Of a stretch of 64,000 nt of DNA, positions 12,622-23,997 are shown in pieces; within the stretch, counting starts at the first letter, position 1; every line of letters begins with the position of its first letter. The notes below the pieces were generated by a model. The model had not been told where the DNA came from and searched no databases. It worked only from the letters and a program-made list of their open reading frames with translations. The position numbers and the translations under genes are program-made. This stretch comes from Lumbricus rubellus (taxonomy: Eukaryota; Annelida; Clitellata; Crassiclitellata; Lumbricidae): assembly GCA_945859605.1 (NCBI GenBank), contig OX243812.1:44860509-44924508 (forward strand). Direction: 5' to 3'.

Positions 12622-13277
12622 CTATAGGCCAGGGGTTCTCAACCTTTTTTTGCGCGCGACACACCTAAACTTGCATCCAAATTTCGCGACACACCATATG
12701 CAATCGTCATGTGAATATCGTTTAAAAAATAAAATTAGGCCTAAGCTTATAGATTTGAAATTTCTACAGATTTTAATAAAATTTAGGCCTAATGAATGTT
12801 GATACTGAATGCTCTCTATTTTCTAATTATTCTAACATTCAAAATTTTACTCATCTAAATTTCCGATTCTGCGACGTTTTGTGACTCTTCATTAATTGTC
12901 TGACCTAACAGTAGGCTAACTTTTATACCAATTAAATTTTTGCTCCTGGATTTGCTGGATCATAGTTAGATGAGGATCCACAGGCTTTGCGACTATTGCC
13001 TACAACACGTATAGGGCCGACGCCCTACCTACAACTGAGACTGTAACGAATGAAAATAGCCATAAAGGCCCTATGAGTTATATGAGTTTTAGATTTAAAA
13101 AAGCATAAATTGTCCATAGTCCAAACCACTAGCTCTGATAGCTCAAGACAAAACAGGAGAACATATGGGAACACTACCGAAACTAAACGCCCTTCAAAAC
13201 GTCGAATAATTGTAACGGAAACTGGAAAGCGCAGGCCTAGAGTAATTTTTTAGTTAAAACAATTAAAACAGTTAAAA

Positions 13278-13398
13278 GACAATTTACAATAATAAGGAAG
13301 GTGCACAAGGTCCAGGCCGGGACCCAGAAGTCCCGATGGTCCATCGGGACTTCTGGGTCCCTGGACCTTGTGCACCCTCCTTATTATTGTAAATTGTC
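13278..13398. repeat. Near-perfect 121-bp hairpin palindrome
   Basis: The left arm starts gacaatttacaataataagg and the right arm ends with its inverse. The arms are about 60 nt, with only a few differences and essentially no loop (cgatgg-t-ccatcg at the centre). It lies inside the non-autonomous hAT 12630-18190, just left of OTU-hAT copy 1. Confidence 0.9.
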
Positions 13399-13647
13399 AC
13401 TCTCTGAATACGGTAGGAACCTTTCCGCGTCATCAATTTTAGAATCGCAAAATTTTTGTTTCTTCATGATAATTTCCCCCATTATTTTCGAAGGTCACAG
13501 CACTGGATACAATTTTAATCGGTGCACTCGCTGACGTCTTATAGGCCTATGTCATGTAGGCCCACCAGGGCCTATTTTAAAGAATTTTTCACCAAGCACG
13601 TCCCCCCCCCCCTAAGAAAAAATTGTGAAATTGCAAATGCCTGTTTA

Positions 13648-13789
13648 TTAATAACTAAGTGCTTTAGCCCATCTATCACACTTGTAAGGTCTTTCTCCAG
13701 TATGAGTTTGCTTATGCGTTTCTAGCTTATATTAATAAGTAAATGGTTTAGCACATCTATCACACTTGTAAGGTCTCTCCAGTATGAGT
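13648..13789 (-). pseudogene. C2H2 zinc-finger relic inside OTU-hAT copy 1
   Basis: Mirror of 50254-50395. One complete C-x2-C-x12-H-x3-H finger with a stop within it is flanked by two THTGE-type linkers. See the plus-strand copy for detail. Confidence 0.8.
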
Positions 13790-14081
13790 TAGATTATGAA
13801 AATTTTCAAATTAGCTGAGAACTTGAAATGAGTCAAACGACATGATAATTTGATATTGAATTTGATAACATTCCAATTTTTGCATGAACCAAATAGTTTC
13901 TTATACTATTCTAACACTGTCATTATAATTATTAGTTACGAAATGGACGACACATGTCTTAACGGTATCATTGATCATGGGTCAAGTCTTCAAGACAAAG
14001 GCAAAGTTTATAGCTAAGCTAACAGACTAACAGTTACTGGCGCCGTCTTGCGGCTGGTCAGTTTGAGTCGCAGTCAGATAA

Positions 14082-16274
14082 TTAAAACACGTCCTTGAAC
14101 CATTCCTGGGATTTGGCCTTCACAGTTGGTCGCGAACGTCGGTTACAAGCTTGAAACCATGCTCGCAGTGCTGGGCGTACATCAAATTTTGATGTAACCG
14201 GCATATTCATTCGGACATGTAAATGTGCATCAACTGTCTCTGCATTGAGGCTGCTTCTATCATCATCCTTCATGAGATTGTATGCACTAACAAGTCTCTC
14301 CACGTCACATGAATGAGGCTTTGCTGCGAGTAGTCTGGCGACAGCTACAGAAACAGAACGCCAGTCTGCATTAGTCAGACTGATCTTAAGGAAATCCTGC
14401 AATGTGCTTGTGTTGGACATCTGCGCTTTCTTTGCAGCGTTCACCAGCTCTCCGTAGCTACTGTAGAAGTCACGCTTCGCAAAGTCTGATGCGAGGCCAG
14501 TGTACACCCGTTCAATGTCTTCATCAGATGCATTGCCGTTCAGAAGCATTGGTGGAGAAAGCGCCTGAAACTCCAGTGCATAGCGAAGATCACTGGCACC
14601 TTTGTCAGTTCCGAGTCGACTGGTCAGAAAGTTGCACAGCGAACAAATAATCTCAGTCTTGATGGCATACACATCGCGACCGCAACTGCTAACGAGAGAG
14701 TGCTCTCTCTTACAGTGCCTTAATTGGACGACTGTGAGCTTAACAGTGTCGTAACTCTTGATAACTTCATCGGCTTGTTCCTCATTCCCTGTAATTGTTA
14801 CTTTCTCCTCATATCCACCTGGGTGCGGACGCTGTAATAATTTCCTTAGGTCCTCCACACATTTATCACGATCACTTTCGACGTCAAACAGAGTCACTTG
14901 GTTGCCCTGCAACTTCTTCTGAAATCTAGAGTAGATGTACAGCGCGTCACACAAGATCGCTGCAATGTGAACAGTGTCAGCATTAATCCACTTCTTCAGC
15001 ATGCCATATTCTTCAGCGTCTTTCAGGGAGAAAGTCTGCAGATGTCGCATCATCGGTCTGTAGTTGTCCAGAATGGATGACAGAAGACTGTTAGAATATT
15101 GTGTGAATCTTATGTCGATTACTGATGGATACTGTCTGACTGTGACGCCAAGTTCTTCCGCATGCTTCTTGAATTCCTTTGTTCTACATGCTGAACTGTT
15201 ATAGAAACGCGTAACTGCTTTACAGTCATCTATAACACGCCGTGCTTCAGGAACACCTGTAGTCATGTCTTTGAACACTAACTGAGAACGGTGAACACTG
15301 CACCATATTTTGAGGAGAGGGCTAGGGCCCTTACATGGACTTGACGTGTCCTTAGTGGTGTTGTCTTTGCGTTCTTGCTCGAGCAGTGTCCATAGCGAAT
15401 GATGTCTTCCAGTATTTTCTGACGCGCCGTCTGTGACAATAGAGGTTGTTTGCTTAAATATCTCTGGCCATGTTGCTCCACACTTTGCAGACGCCTTCCT
15501 GAGTGCCTCCAATAACCCCTCGCTACCTCGCTTCTCGCTTTCAGCCAAGCCCATGTACCAAGTCTCCATGTCTCCAACCGCCGTTACAACCTGCGCCATA
15601 ACATGCTTGTTGTCTATTCGCTGCTTGTCAACAGCACCATCAACTCTGAGAGAAAGCGCAAGGATATCTTTAAATCGGAGTGCAAATGCCTTACGGTCCG
15701 TTTCTGCGATTGTCAGTAGCATGTCGCGATGGCTTGCAGGAGTGACATACTGTAGATCTGTGTTAGTAGGAGAAAACGGAATTTCAGGGTTGTTCAAGTC
15801 TATTCTTTCAGCCATCAATGACGCCACGTATCTAGCTGGAAATGACCACGCAGATAGTGTCCCGCGTTTGGCATCCATGTATACCTTAATCATGTTTCTT
15901 GCTATCTTTTGTTCCAATGCAGTGTTAGCAAATCGCAGTTGTTTCTCCAACACAGTTTCTCCCTCATGTATCCGACCCTCGGCAAGAGCCTTCTGTTGTC
16001 GACTACGTGTCAAACAAGCATTGTGTACTGTCGATCCACAGTGTTCATCATACATCTGCTGCCTGAACACTGCACCATTTGCAGTGCATATGGCTGGGAT
16101 CCTTTGACAGTGGATCTTCACCAGATCAGGATGTGCACAACAGATTTTGCAATGCACAATCCTCCTTCTACCAGACCCACCACGAGCTTCACTTCTGTAC
16201 TCTGCCCAATGCTCAGCCTCAACCTTCTGTTTGCGTCCTGACTGATTTTTGCTTGACTGTACAACCCCTTGAAA
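14082..16274 (-). CDS. hAT-superfamily transposase, copy 1
   Basis: Open for 730 codons after the OTU stop, ending at TAA 14084-14082. It has no ATG until 16055, which is already inside the zinc-binding region, so a splice or readthrough from the OTU exon is the likely start. It has an N-terminal Cys/His cluster (HCKICC...HC...HC...H..C) resembling the BED/TTF fingers of hAT proteins. The RNase-H-like core has [10 protein letters not shown] (first Asp), IVTDGASEN (second Asp) and a C-x2-H motif in [10 protein letters not shown]. The C-terminal hAT dimerisation region is [12 protein letters not shown], with the third acidic residue. All key residues are present and there is no frameshift. See 47769-49961 for residue positions. 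Confidence 0.93.
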   Translation of the reverse strand, partial: FQGVVQSSKNQSGRKQKVEAEHWAEYRSEARGGSGRRRIVHCKICCAHPDLVKIHCQRIPAICTANGAVFRQQMYDEHCGSTVHNACLTRSRQQKALAEGRIHEGETVLEKQLRFANTALEQKIARNMIKVYMDAKRGTLSAWSFPARYVASLMAERIDLNNPEIPFSPTNTDLQYVTPASHRDMLLTIAETDRKAFALRFKDILALSLRVDGAVDKQRIDNKHVMAQVVTAVGDMETWYMGLAESEKRGSEGLLEALRKASAKCGATWPEIFKQTTSIVTDGASENTGRHHSLWTLLEQERKDNTTKDTSSPCKGPSPLLKIWCSVHRSQLVFKDMTTGVPEARRVIDDCKAVTRFYNSSACRTKEFKKHAEELGVTVRQYPSVIDIRFTQYSNSLLSSILDNYRPMMRHLQTFSLKDAEEYGMLKKWINADTVHIAAILCDALYIYSRFQKKLQGNQVTLFDVESDRDKCVEDLRKLLQRPHPGGYEEKVTITGNEEQADEVIKSYDTVKLTVVQLRHCKREHSLVSSCGRDVYAIKTEIICSLCNFLTSRLGTDKGASDLRYALEFQALSPPMLLNGNASDEDIERVYTGLASDFAKRDFYSSYGELVNAAKKAQMSNTSTLQDFLKISLTNADWRSVSVAVARLLAAKPHSCDVERLVSAYNLMKDDDRSSLNAETVDAHLHVRMNMPVTSKFDVRPALRAWFQACNRRSRPTVKAKSQEWFKDVF

Positions 16275-17483
16275 TTAAATTGCCTCGTGAACCTTTTCCT
16301 CAAACTCATCGACTTTCACATCCACCGGTTTACTTCCAGCTGGAGATAGCGAAGCTGTCACACTTATGGTTGACGCTGAACATGTTAACTGTGCGGATGT
16401 CCTTGACTGCTCTTCGGTTGTGGTACTATTACTAGCTGCAGTACTTGTTGAAATTGAATGACCAGTGCCACATTCGTCATCAGAAATGTTTGTGTCTGAT
16501 TCCGCTGTGTGTTGACTATTCTGTTTTTCAATACTTACATAGTGATTTGTGCCAACCAACCCCAGATATATAGCGTAAGACTCAGTCTCACATGACGATG
16601 CTTGAGATGAGGTAGGTAATGTTGCCATATCAATACGCTGTTCCCCCTCCACAGTTAAAATGATGATAGGTCGTCGATACAGATTGACTGCTACAGAAAG
16701 AATTACACCATCACCCCATGTGCCACATTTCTTCATGTTGTCGATATATACTTGCAATTCCTGCTCTGTCATAGCTCCACTGTCCAAGATCATCTGCGAC
16801 TGTGAGTGCGACTGCAGACATTCAACCAGTTCCATGCGTACATCATGAGCAGTTGTCGCTGTCGCTGAGCTTCCGCGTCCAAGCTGAGTCAACTGTCTGG
16901 CGAGTGAACTAAATAAACAGTTTCCATCTGCAGCCACATTGACAACCATCATATTCCTCTGTGCAGCTAATGATTTCAACTTATCCATTTCCGTCAACTG
17001 TCTCGGCTCAAACGAATCTGAAATTGCAAAGTACACAAGTATGCCAAAGAATGTTAGATGGTCGAAAAAATGACACCCACTTTAAAGAACTTGCTTATGC
17101 TATAACTCTTACTAAACTACTATTATTGTAGGCTATATATCAGATGCTAGTAGCTTATATCTATTCATAATTACATATCTTCAATGATGACACAGAGTCA
17201 CGGAAGTGCTGAGGGAGACCTTTACCTTTAATATAATACTATATGACAATAATGATATAGACTGTTTGACAGGTCACTTGGTACAGTTCATCATTTACTT
17301 AGCTACATTTATCAATGTAATCGTTTCTTAACTTTTTAAGTTAACATACTGCAACAATTTATAATTTTACAGCTGTGTTGAGGACCAAAGCAACTAACCT
17401 GCGTGCGCGTTCCTCTTCGTCATTCGTTTAAACATGGCCTGTGTGTCGTTTCCAGGTGACGACGCAACCCGTTTTTTACTCAT
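16275..17483 (-). CDS. OTU-domain cysteine protease ORF of the hAT element, copy 1
   Basis: Exon 1 (17483-17399, 28 codons plus one base) starts at an ATG and ends GCAG|GTTAGT. Exon 2 (17017-16275) follows a TTTCAG acceptor, and the junction codon becomes GAT in frame. The spliced product is 275 residues. Residues about 53-190 are an OTU fold: [19 protein letters not shown] with D59 and nucleophile C62, [14 protein letters not shown], and [11 protein letters not shown] with candidate catalytic H187. OTU enzymes cleave ubiquitin or related conjugates; whether this one does is not known. The C-terminus is Ser/Thr-rich. It ends at a TAA directly upstream of, and in frame with, the transposase. 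Confidence 0.85.
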
Positions 17484-18233
17484 CGTGAAATTCGCAAATG
17501 AATGAAGTAATGAACTAAAACAACTGAACTGACCGAAAGGCCTAATAGTCCTAATATCGTAATAATAAATGTCAATAAACAATTATGAATTATAACGAAA
17601 ACTCAACTGTAGCCTAAATATTATTATTTTTACATCAGTCACAGTTTGTAAACAAGTTTAACGCGCTGCATGACGTCATGACGCAGCCCAAATAGATGTA
17701 TGGAACGCCGTTCGAACTTTCCTAAAGAAATTAAATATATTGGCGGTGTTTTTTAAAACAACTTTAAACAAGTTCAGTAAGTGCCGTGCCAGGCGTGCCT
17801 GAGCGATCAAGCACGGACCGTCAATTCCTCAGGCACGTTTTTGTAATCTCAAAGCACGGACGTGCCTGTCGGCACGTTAAAATAGGCCCTGAGGCCCACA
17901 TAGGCAGTGCATGTGGGCTTATAAGGCAAACATTGTGGCTGCTCCCGATTGAGATCAAAAGGAATAGATAAATGAAGTCCTTCGAATTGTCTATATTCTC
18001 ACAGCCTACGCCTGCCAAACTGCTAAAGTTAACAAGTCAGTGTAATGGAAAAACGACGGTTGTATGTTGTGAGAATTCGCGACACACCAATTCTTCGCGA
18101 CACACCAGCGACACACCACTTTTACGCGACACACCTCCGGTCGCTTCGCGACACACTAGTGTGTCGTGACACACCGGTTGAGAACCCCTGCTATAGGCTA
18201 CTCGCATTTCTGGAAAGCAGGCTGACCGCGATG

Positions 18234-18957
18234 CAGTGGCGGATCCAGAACTGTTTCAAGGGGGGGACGCCCGGGGGGCAAAATCTTATATCTTGGGCGG
18301 GAAAAAGGAAACAATTTGTGAAAGTTCGAAAAATAGTGATCGGTCGTTTGAGGAAAAAAGTACTTTTCATCCGCCAAAAAAGTTGATGACCTTTTTTATT
18401 ATTTTTTTACTCATCCAGCTAATTTTTCGGGAAAATCATACCATTTCATCCGCCAAAAAAGTTTATGACCTTTTTTTTAGTCCTCAACTTGAAAACTCAG
18501 GCAGTTTCAGGCAGTCCACTTTCTCAAACACAACGTTTATAAATTGTAACTTATTCTAAATGCTATAATTGGATGAGGCCTCAAAATAAAACCTGAGTGA
18601 GGCCCAAACATTAAAGCCTGTGTAGGGTCCCAGATGTCCTTGGTATAGGCCTATATGTCTGATCTCACGTTTGCAAGGGGCCTCAAATGTAGCTGGTAAT
18701 TATACCTTTCATGACTGTTCATTCCTGAAACCACGCACCGAATCATGTTTTAACGCTAAGCATAGGCCCTACAAAATAATATTAGGCCTACGCAAACCAA
18801 TAGAGCAATTGTGCTTCAACCAAACGGGAGACTTTGGGAGGGTGTGGGCATGGGCCGCACGGTCCCACAATTGGTTGGGACGGAGTCTTTGTATCCCAAA
18901 TATTTCAGAAATATTTCACAAGTAGAGCCTATCATCCACTGCAGTCCATCAATTTGT
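18234..18957 (+). mobile_element. Truncated MITE (CAGTGGCGGATCCAG family), then plain spacer
   Basis: It starts CAGTGGCGGATCCAGAACTG with a G-run, as in the complete copies at 21025-21451 and 29930-30360. It contains two CCGCCAAAAAAGTTtATGACCTTTTTT modules (18370-18480). The right end is missing after about 18490. Nothing else is seen up to 18957. Confidence 0.7.
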
Positions 18958-19205
18958 GGGGCGCGGTGGTCTAGTGGTGGCGTCGTTGCCTTGGAGCCGG
19001 AAGGTCCGAGGTTCGAAATTTCGAATCCACCTCGCCGCGTAAGGACCTTGGGCAAGTCCTTCACTTACTGTGTGACTTACAATTGCTCAGCGCTTCGGCG
19101 TGAAACTCCGATGCAGTGTCCGCTCTGCACCGGGAGCGCCTCTGAGTAGAGAGAGCTTGAAGGGGCGCTATAACAAGTGCACATTCAAACAAACAAACAA
19201 ATAAT
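18958..19205 (+). mobile_element. tRNA-derived SINE, copy 1
   Basis: The 5' head carries a polymerase III A-box-like ggtctagtggtgg and a B-box-like gaggttcgaaattt. A body follows (ccttgggcaagtccttcac, gctcagcgcttcgg). The 3' tail is aaggggcgctataacaagtg with an (AAAC)n end. The tail resembles the LINE 3' ends in this window, suggesting mobilisation by an L2-like LINE. Other copies: 20885-21487, 23772-23997 (minus), 41975-42157 (minus), 59842-60025, 61525-61740 (minus). Confidence 0.9.
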
Positions 19206-19940
19206 GATCAATTTTGTTAATGACAGCGTATAAATGCTACCAATACAATTGGCAAATCGGACAAATTTAAACAATGGAGAGGGACACTCTGAAGTCCTAA
19301 ACCACGACTAAAAGCATTGAAAAATGAGCAATTTTGTAAAGATGACAGCTTAAAATTCTACCATTTCAGCGTGGAAATTCCAAATATTTAACAACTTGGA
19401 GGTGACATTTATTGAAGTCTTTTTATACATGTCTTTCAGCACTTATATTATCATAAATTTTGTTGAGATGACAGCTCAAAGTATGGGGGCCTCAGGGTTT
19501 TTTTTGGGGGGGGGGGGCTCAGGTACCCTAGCGCCGGCACTGCTAACAACCGAAACTTCTGTCAAGATCTCACTTTCGCAGAAAGTAGATTAGGCCTATA
19601 ATTTTCACGGGGGTTGAATGCGGTTGATGGATAAGGCTTTAGTCTAAATTTGGAAACAACGTGGGAGGTGGAAATCAGGAAATGCGGCAGAGCCTGAAAT
19701 TGCATTATAGGCTAAAGCAGCGGCGCCGCCAGGATTTTATTTCTGTACGCACAACTTGCACAAAATAATTGAAGCGAACAGCGATCGATACGAGCTTATA
19801 TTCAGGGGCGGGTCCAGGATTTCTGGTTAGGGGGCGTAAATACTAGGGCCTACCAATCCAATCCCATATATATATATATACAGTGCTTAAAGTGTAAAAA
19901 AAGTGCTACCAGGACGCTGTATTGTAAGCCTAATTGGTCG

Positions 19941-20335
19941 TCAGTGGCGGCGCCGAAGGCGGGAAGTTGCGAGTGCCGAAGGCACGAAGCCCATCCCGAC
20001 TAGGGGGTCTGGGGGAGCGTCGTAAGCTCCCCCAGCGGGGTCTGGGGCGGAGCCCCAGCGACCAGCGCATTTTTGGCTGTTTCGACCTTAAATGGAGCCA
20101 TTTTAGGCTCTTGTTTGCCAGCTATTTGTGAACGACAAAGTCTCGAAATTTTTAAGAATAAGTCGTTTTTCAGTGTCGCAAGCTACCAGGATAACAATAA
20201 AAATCAAAATGTTATTGCAAAAGAGAAAGGTTATGTCTTTACAGTAAGCTCCCCCAGCGGGGTCTGGGGGGCGGAGACCCAGCGACCAGCGCATTTTTGG
20301 CTGTGTCGACCTCAAATGGAGCCATTTTTAGGCAG
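19941..20335. repeat. GC-rich palindromic modules (CAGTGGCGGCGCC family)
   Basis: Starts cagtggcggcgccgaaggc, then gtgccgaaggcac, agggggtctgggggagc and agcggggtctggggcggagc. A second partial copy of the last part, with the following gcgcatttttggctgt, is at 20248-20335. Homologous, inverted, to 700-928. Confidence 0.7.
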
Positions 20336-20884
20336 TCATGTTGAACCTATATAATATATCTTTCTTTGGGCGCATAACGTATAGGTTGGATATAGGATTC
20401 TCTCGTGGTAATATGGAAATTCAAACTGTCACCCAATAAATTTAGACCATGTGACAATTATATAAAAGTTTGCGCCCCTAGAAAAATTCCTGCGGACGCC
20501 CATGCTAAAGGCTTCAAATTATTACCCCGTCCTAAACATTATCCCCCTGCAAACTGTAATTTGCATCAATCGTCGCATTTATTGGACTAAAAATATCATA
20601 AAAATAATCCCGCTTCTTGTTTTGGTCTGAAAATTTTCATCCGTTATGTGGTTTGGCTTGTTATAAATATTTTCATCTGCAACTAAAATACTAAATCGCC
20701 GCTGAAGTTACATGGAGAAATGGCTTCGAGGCTATTATTTTTTCCGAGTTAAACACAAACCACAGTGGAATGACGGATAAATCCATTGCAAATCTAGTGT
20801 CCGGGGGTAATCTGAAGCCGGTTACGGTACAAGTTGCCGGGGGTGATGTTTAGGAGGGGCAATTTGATACCTTTAGATCGGCAT

Positions 20885-21487
20885 ATTGCTATGCTATCGT
20901 CGCCTTGAAGCCGGAATTTTCCAGGTTCGAATCCACCTCGCCGCGTAAGGACCATGGGCAAGTCCTTCACTCACAATTGCTCAGCGCTTCGGCCGGAGTA
21001 GAGAGCTTGAAGAGGCGCTGTAACCAGTGGCGGATCCAGAACTCTTCCAAGGGGGGGGGGCAAAAATCTTAGAACCTGGGATGGGACAGGTGAAACAAAT
21101 TTCGAAATTTGGTTGTTGGTCGAAAATAAATAGGGATCAGTCTTTGGCTGAAGTACTTTTCATCCGCCAAAAAAAGTTGATGAGGTTTTTTTTTAGTCAC
21201 CTGCAAATAATTTTTTGGGGAGAAAATCATACCTTTTCATCCGCCAAAAAAGTTGATGACCTTTTTTTTACTCCTCCACTTGAAAACCGACTGGGGGCCA
21301 CGTCCCATGCCATTTTTCGAATAGGGGGCGGGGCAATATGCCATTACACCCATATGCATATTGCTAATTTCATACCAAATGGGGGGCCACGTCCCATGGC
21401 AGTTTTTTAAATGGGGGGCATGGCTGGATTGCTTCCCTGGATCCGCCCCTGGCTTTAAAAAGTGCACATAAAAACACATACAAACAA
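20885..21487 (+). mobile_element. tRNA-derived SINE, copy 2, split by a MITE
   Basis: A 5'-truncated SINE (caggttcgaatccacctcgcc, gggcaagtccttcac, gctcagcgcttcgg) reaches gaggcgctgtaac at 21024. The tail (aagtgcacataaaaacacatacaaac) resumes after the MITE, at 21452. The MITE therefore inserted after the SINE. Confidence 0.85.
21025..21451. mobile_element. hAT-type MITE (CAGTGGCGGATCCAG family), 427 bp
   Basis: The left end is CAGTGGCGGATCCAG and the right end is CTGGATCCGCCCCTG. The flanks gctgtaac and gctttaaa agree at 6 of 8 positions, an aged 8-bp duplication. The interior holds two aaaaagttgatgaCCTTTTTTTT modules. It sits inside a SINE tail. Confidence 0.8.
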
Positions 21488-21766
21488 AAATTAAATTTTA
21501 AAAAAAAGTTTTAACGGTTTTACATCCAGGAATCCCAGGATCCATAGACCTCTAGGGCCTAGGCGGCTATAAGACGCTCAATGCCAAGATGGCTCTCTAT
21601 TAGAGTGTAAGTAAGTAAGGAAGTAAGTATATTCTATAGATTATAAAATTTCAATAGAATTTCATCGCTTATAATAAATTTACAATTTGTGAAAAAATTT
21701 TTTTGCCTTTCCGCGCTGTACGCATTTGCGTACGTGCGTACGCCTAACGGCGCCCCTGGGCTAAAG

Positions 21767-22897
21767 CATTTAAACCAAAGCATGAGTTCTTATTTCCAAA
21801 ACCACATTAAAATTTAAAGACTATAGGCTAAAACGTATGATATATATATATATATATACTATTATATAGCCTATATATATATAGGCTATATATATATATA
21901 TAATAGGCCTACGTGCACTTTATAAGCATAGGACCGACCACATAGGGTGCCTGGAAGCTTTGTTCCGCGATTGAGAATTAAGATTGTAAGCCTAGCATTC
22001 ACTATGCTGGGTCTACATTATAGCCATTTGGCGCCCGCAGATATAGGCCTATTTGCAGCAAGGGGAAAACACAAGGGTCACGGTAAAAAAATTGGCGGGA
22101 GTTTGAAAATGAGAAACCGAAAAATAGAAACTTTTCGTAGAGGTATATAAATGCAAAATTTTCAGTTTCATTTTTCATGTAGCTTAACATTAGTGCTTTA
22201 GTGCAAAGAAATCTGTTGAAACCAAAAAGTAGCATTAAAATAAATGTCAATGTGGGGCAATTATAAGTGCCCTCTTGCGGACGCCAGTGAATACTGTATG
22301 GCTAGGCCTACAATATAACATTTAGGCCATTTTATTCAATCTGCTCATGCTCAGTAGGAATAACTTATAAGGCAAATCTCCCGGATTCTAACCTAACACT
22401 GAAACAGACCAAACAGTTAACCTAGCCATTGAGGACATGATTTGATATAGCGGTGATGTTGAGCATGTCTCATTGACGCGACTTTTGTGTGCAGCTAAGA
22501 AGCTTTGAAGATATAGCCTACATTACAAGAGTCCTATAAACCCAGTATTATCGATCAAACTCTTTTCTCTGATAGAGTATGTCAACTCCTTTGTATATAT
22601 AAGTATACATAATAGGCCTGGCCTACATGATTGTGTATATGCAGGCTATGTATTATACACATGTAGACCTATAATAGGCTACATGTATAGGCTACACATA
22701 TTATGTGACAGGTACAGTGTCTTCGTGATAACTCGTTAGGATGCTATAAAAGTGCGTCTTGATCAACATGTGCTATGCAGTTGATTGAATATTAATATGC
22801 ATATTGCAATATAGCCTATGCCAATATAGGCCTACACATAGGCTACGCCTACAATGTATAATTATATATAGCCTATCTATATGTATATATGTATGTA

Positions 22898-22939
<42 letters not shown>

Positions 22940-23300
22940 ACATGCATTGGCCCTTCATACTGGAACTGTCTTCCATTAACAATTCGCAACAATTCACCCA
23001 TTGCATCTCAGAAGCATTTTCTAAATGTCTTAAATAGCATCTGTTTAGATCTGTTGGCGCCTTCGTGAGATTCTTGTCAAGGCGCTATATAAATGATCAT
23101 ATACATACATACATACACACATAGCGCATTGCATTGATATATACGTTATTGCACATGCATGTATGTATATAATGTACTTATGAGATGAATGTTTGTTCAC
23201 ACGTGGTCATTTGTTGCACAGAGGAAGTCGACCATCGGACGCGCATGAGGCAAATAGTGTTTCGGATTGAAGCGCACACACACACACACATTTTATATAC

Positions 23301-23341
<41 letters not shown>

Positions 23342-23771
23342 TATAGACCTACAGCATACGCCTACCTAGGCCTACCTTCGTGCATGGACGTGACAGACAT
23401 TTAAGTAACACCTGTTCATTCTATCCAACTGCAGTTGTTCAATGAAAGCTTTTAGATCGAAACACGCATATGAATCCTGTGTGTATACGTTTGCTTTGAT
23501 CATTACAATTATAATGCCTACGCCCACCATCGCCTGTCTCCTCTCCCATTCGACCTATATCTCCAGACCCCTAGCTATCTCCAGACCTAGCTAGATAGGT
23601 AAGCCTATCCTACTATCCCAGGCCTATAGGCCTAAGCTTTGGATTAGATGAATCTAAGGTCGTCTCTTATAAACTGTTCCCTTACAATTTTGACAACTTT
23701 AAAAACCACTTGGCAAACACCTGGATCCTTTTAAATAGCATACGAGTGTTTGTTTAGGCACTATATACTAA
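21767..23771. repeat. A+T-rich spacer with AT/CA microsatellites and a LINE tail
   Basis: AT-alternating tracts lie at 21839-21902 (a symmetric block around tatatagcctatatatataggctatata), 22901-22936 and 23304-23339. A CA run is at about 23275-23290. At 23054-23117 there is a short LINE-type 3' end (gtcaaggcgctatataaatg) followed by (ATAC)n. No gene is seen. Confidence 0.7.
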
Positions 23772-23997
23772 GCCCTAGTATTGTTTGTATGTGCACTTGG
23801 CATAGCGTCCCTTCAAGCTCAGAGGCGTTCCCGAATACAGCATGGACACTGCATCAGAGTTTCATGCCAAAGCGCTGAACAATTGCTAGTGAAGGACTTG
23901 CCCAAGGTCCCTATGCAGCGACTTGAGGTGCATTCGAACCTGCAATCCTCCAGCAGCAAGACAACGAACATACCCACTACACCACCGCGCCCCACAT
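23772..23997 (-). mobile_element. tRNA-derived SINE, copy 3
   Basis: In minus orientation: head at 23997 (tggggcgcggtggtgtagtg), an altered B-box region, body, and a 3' tail at about 23772 (cacttggcatagcgtcccttcaag inverted). Same family as 18958-19205. Confidence 0.85.

Larger units (their letters stand above)
13566..17891 (-). mobile_element. OTU-hAT transposon copy 1 (4326 bp), TSD aggcccac
   Basis: A complete hAT element. The TIR CAGGGCCTATTTTAA is perfect over 15 bp at both ends and the 8-bp duplication aggcccac is perfect (13558-13565 and 17892-17899). It encodes, on the minus strand, an OTU protease (exons 17483-17399 and 17017-16275), then a hAT transposase in the same frame (16274-14082), then a zinc-finger relic (13789-13648). 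It has exactly the length of the copy at 46152-50477, identical translations, and no difference where I compared the two. Intact frames and TIRs suggest recent mobility. It sits inside an older hAT element. Confidence 0.95.
12630..18190. mobile_element. hAT (Charlie-like) non-autonomous element, TSD ctataggc, carrying OTU-hAT copy 1
   Basis: The left end CAGGGGTTCTCAACC (12630) and right end GGTTGAGAACCCCTG (ending 18190) are perfect inverses. The perfect 8-bp duplication ctataggc flanks them (12622-12629 and 18191-18198). CAGGGGTTCTCAACC is the classical end type of Charlie-like hAT elements. Both ends also carry gcgacacacc repeats. Removing the nested OTU-hAT and one copy of its target duplication leaves about 1.23 kb with no transposase, so this carrier is non-autonomous. 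It must have inserted before the OTU-hAT. Confidence 0.9.
19718..21758. mobile_element. hAT non-autonomous element, 2041 bp, TSD ggctaaag, with nested insertions
   Basis: The left end CAGCGGCGCCGCCAGGA and inverted right end CAGGGGCGCCGTTAGG match at 13 of 16 positions. They are flanked by a perfect 8-bp duplication ggctaaag (19710-19717 and 21759-21766). Inside are GC-rich modules, a SINE and, within that SINE, a further MITE. No transposase remains. Confidence 0.8.

Noticed and set aside
15433..16107. A 224-codon open frame antisense to the hAT transposase (also 47936-48610)
   Set aside because: It is the complementary strand of a strongly recognisable transposase, has no family match, and exists in both copies only because the DNA is identical.
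18960..19040. A real tRNA gene
   Set aside because: A- and B-box-like sequences are present, but no cloverleaf or acceptor pairing could be made. The sequence continues into a repeated body and LINE-like tail, so it is a SINE.
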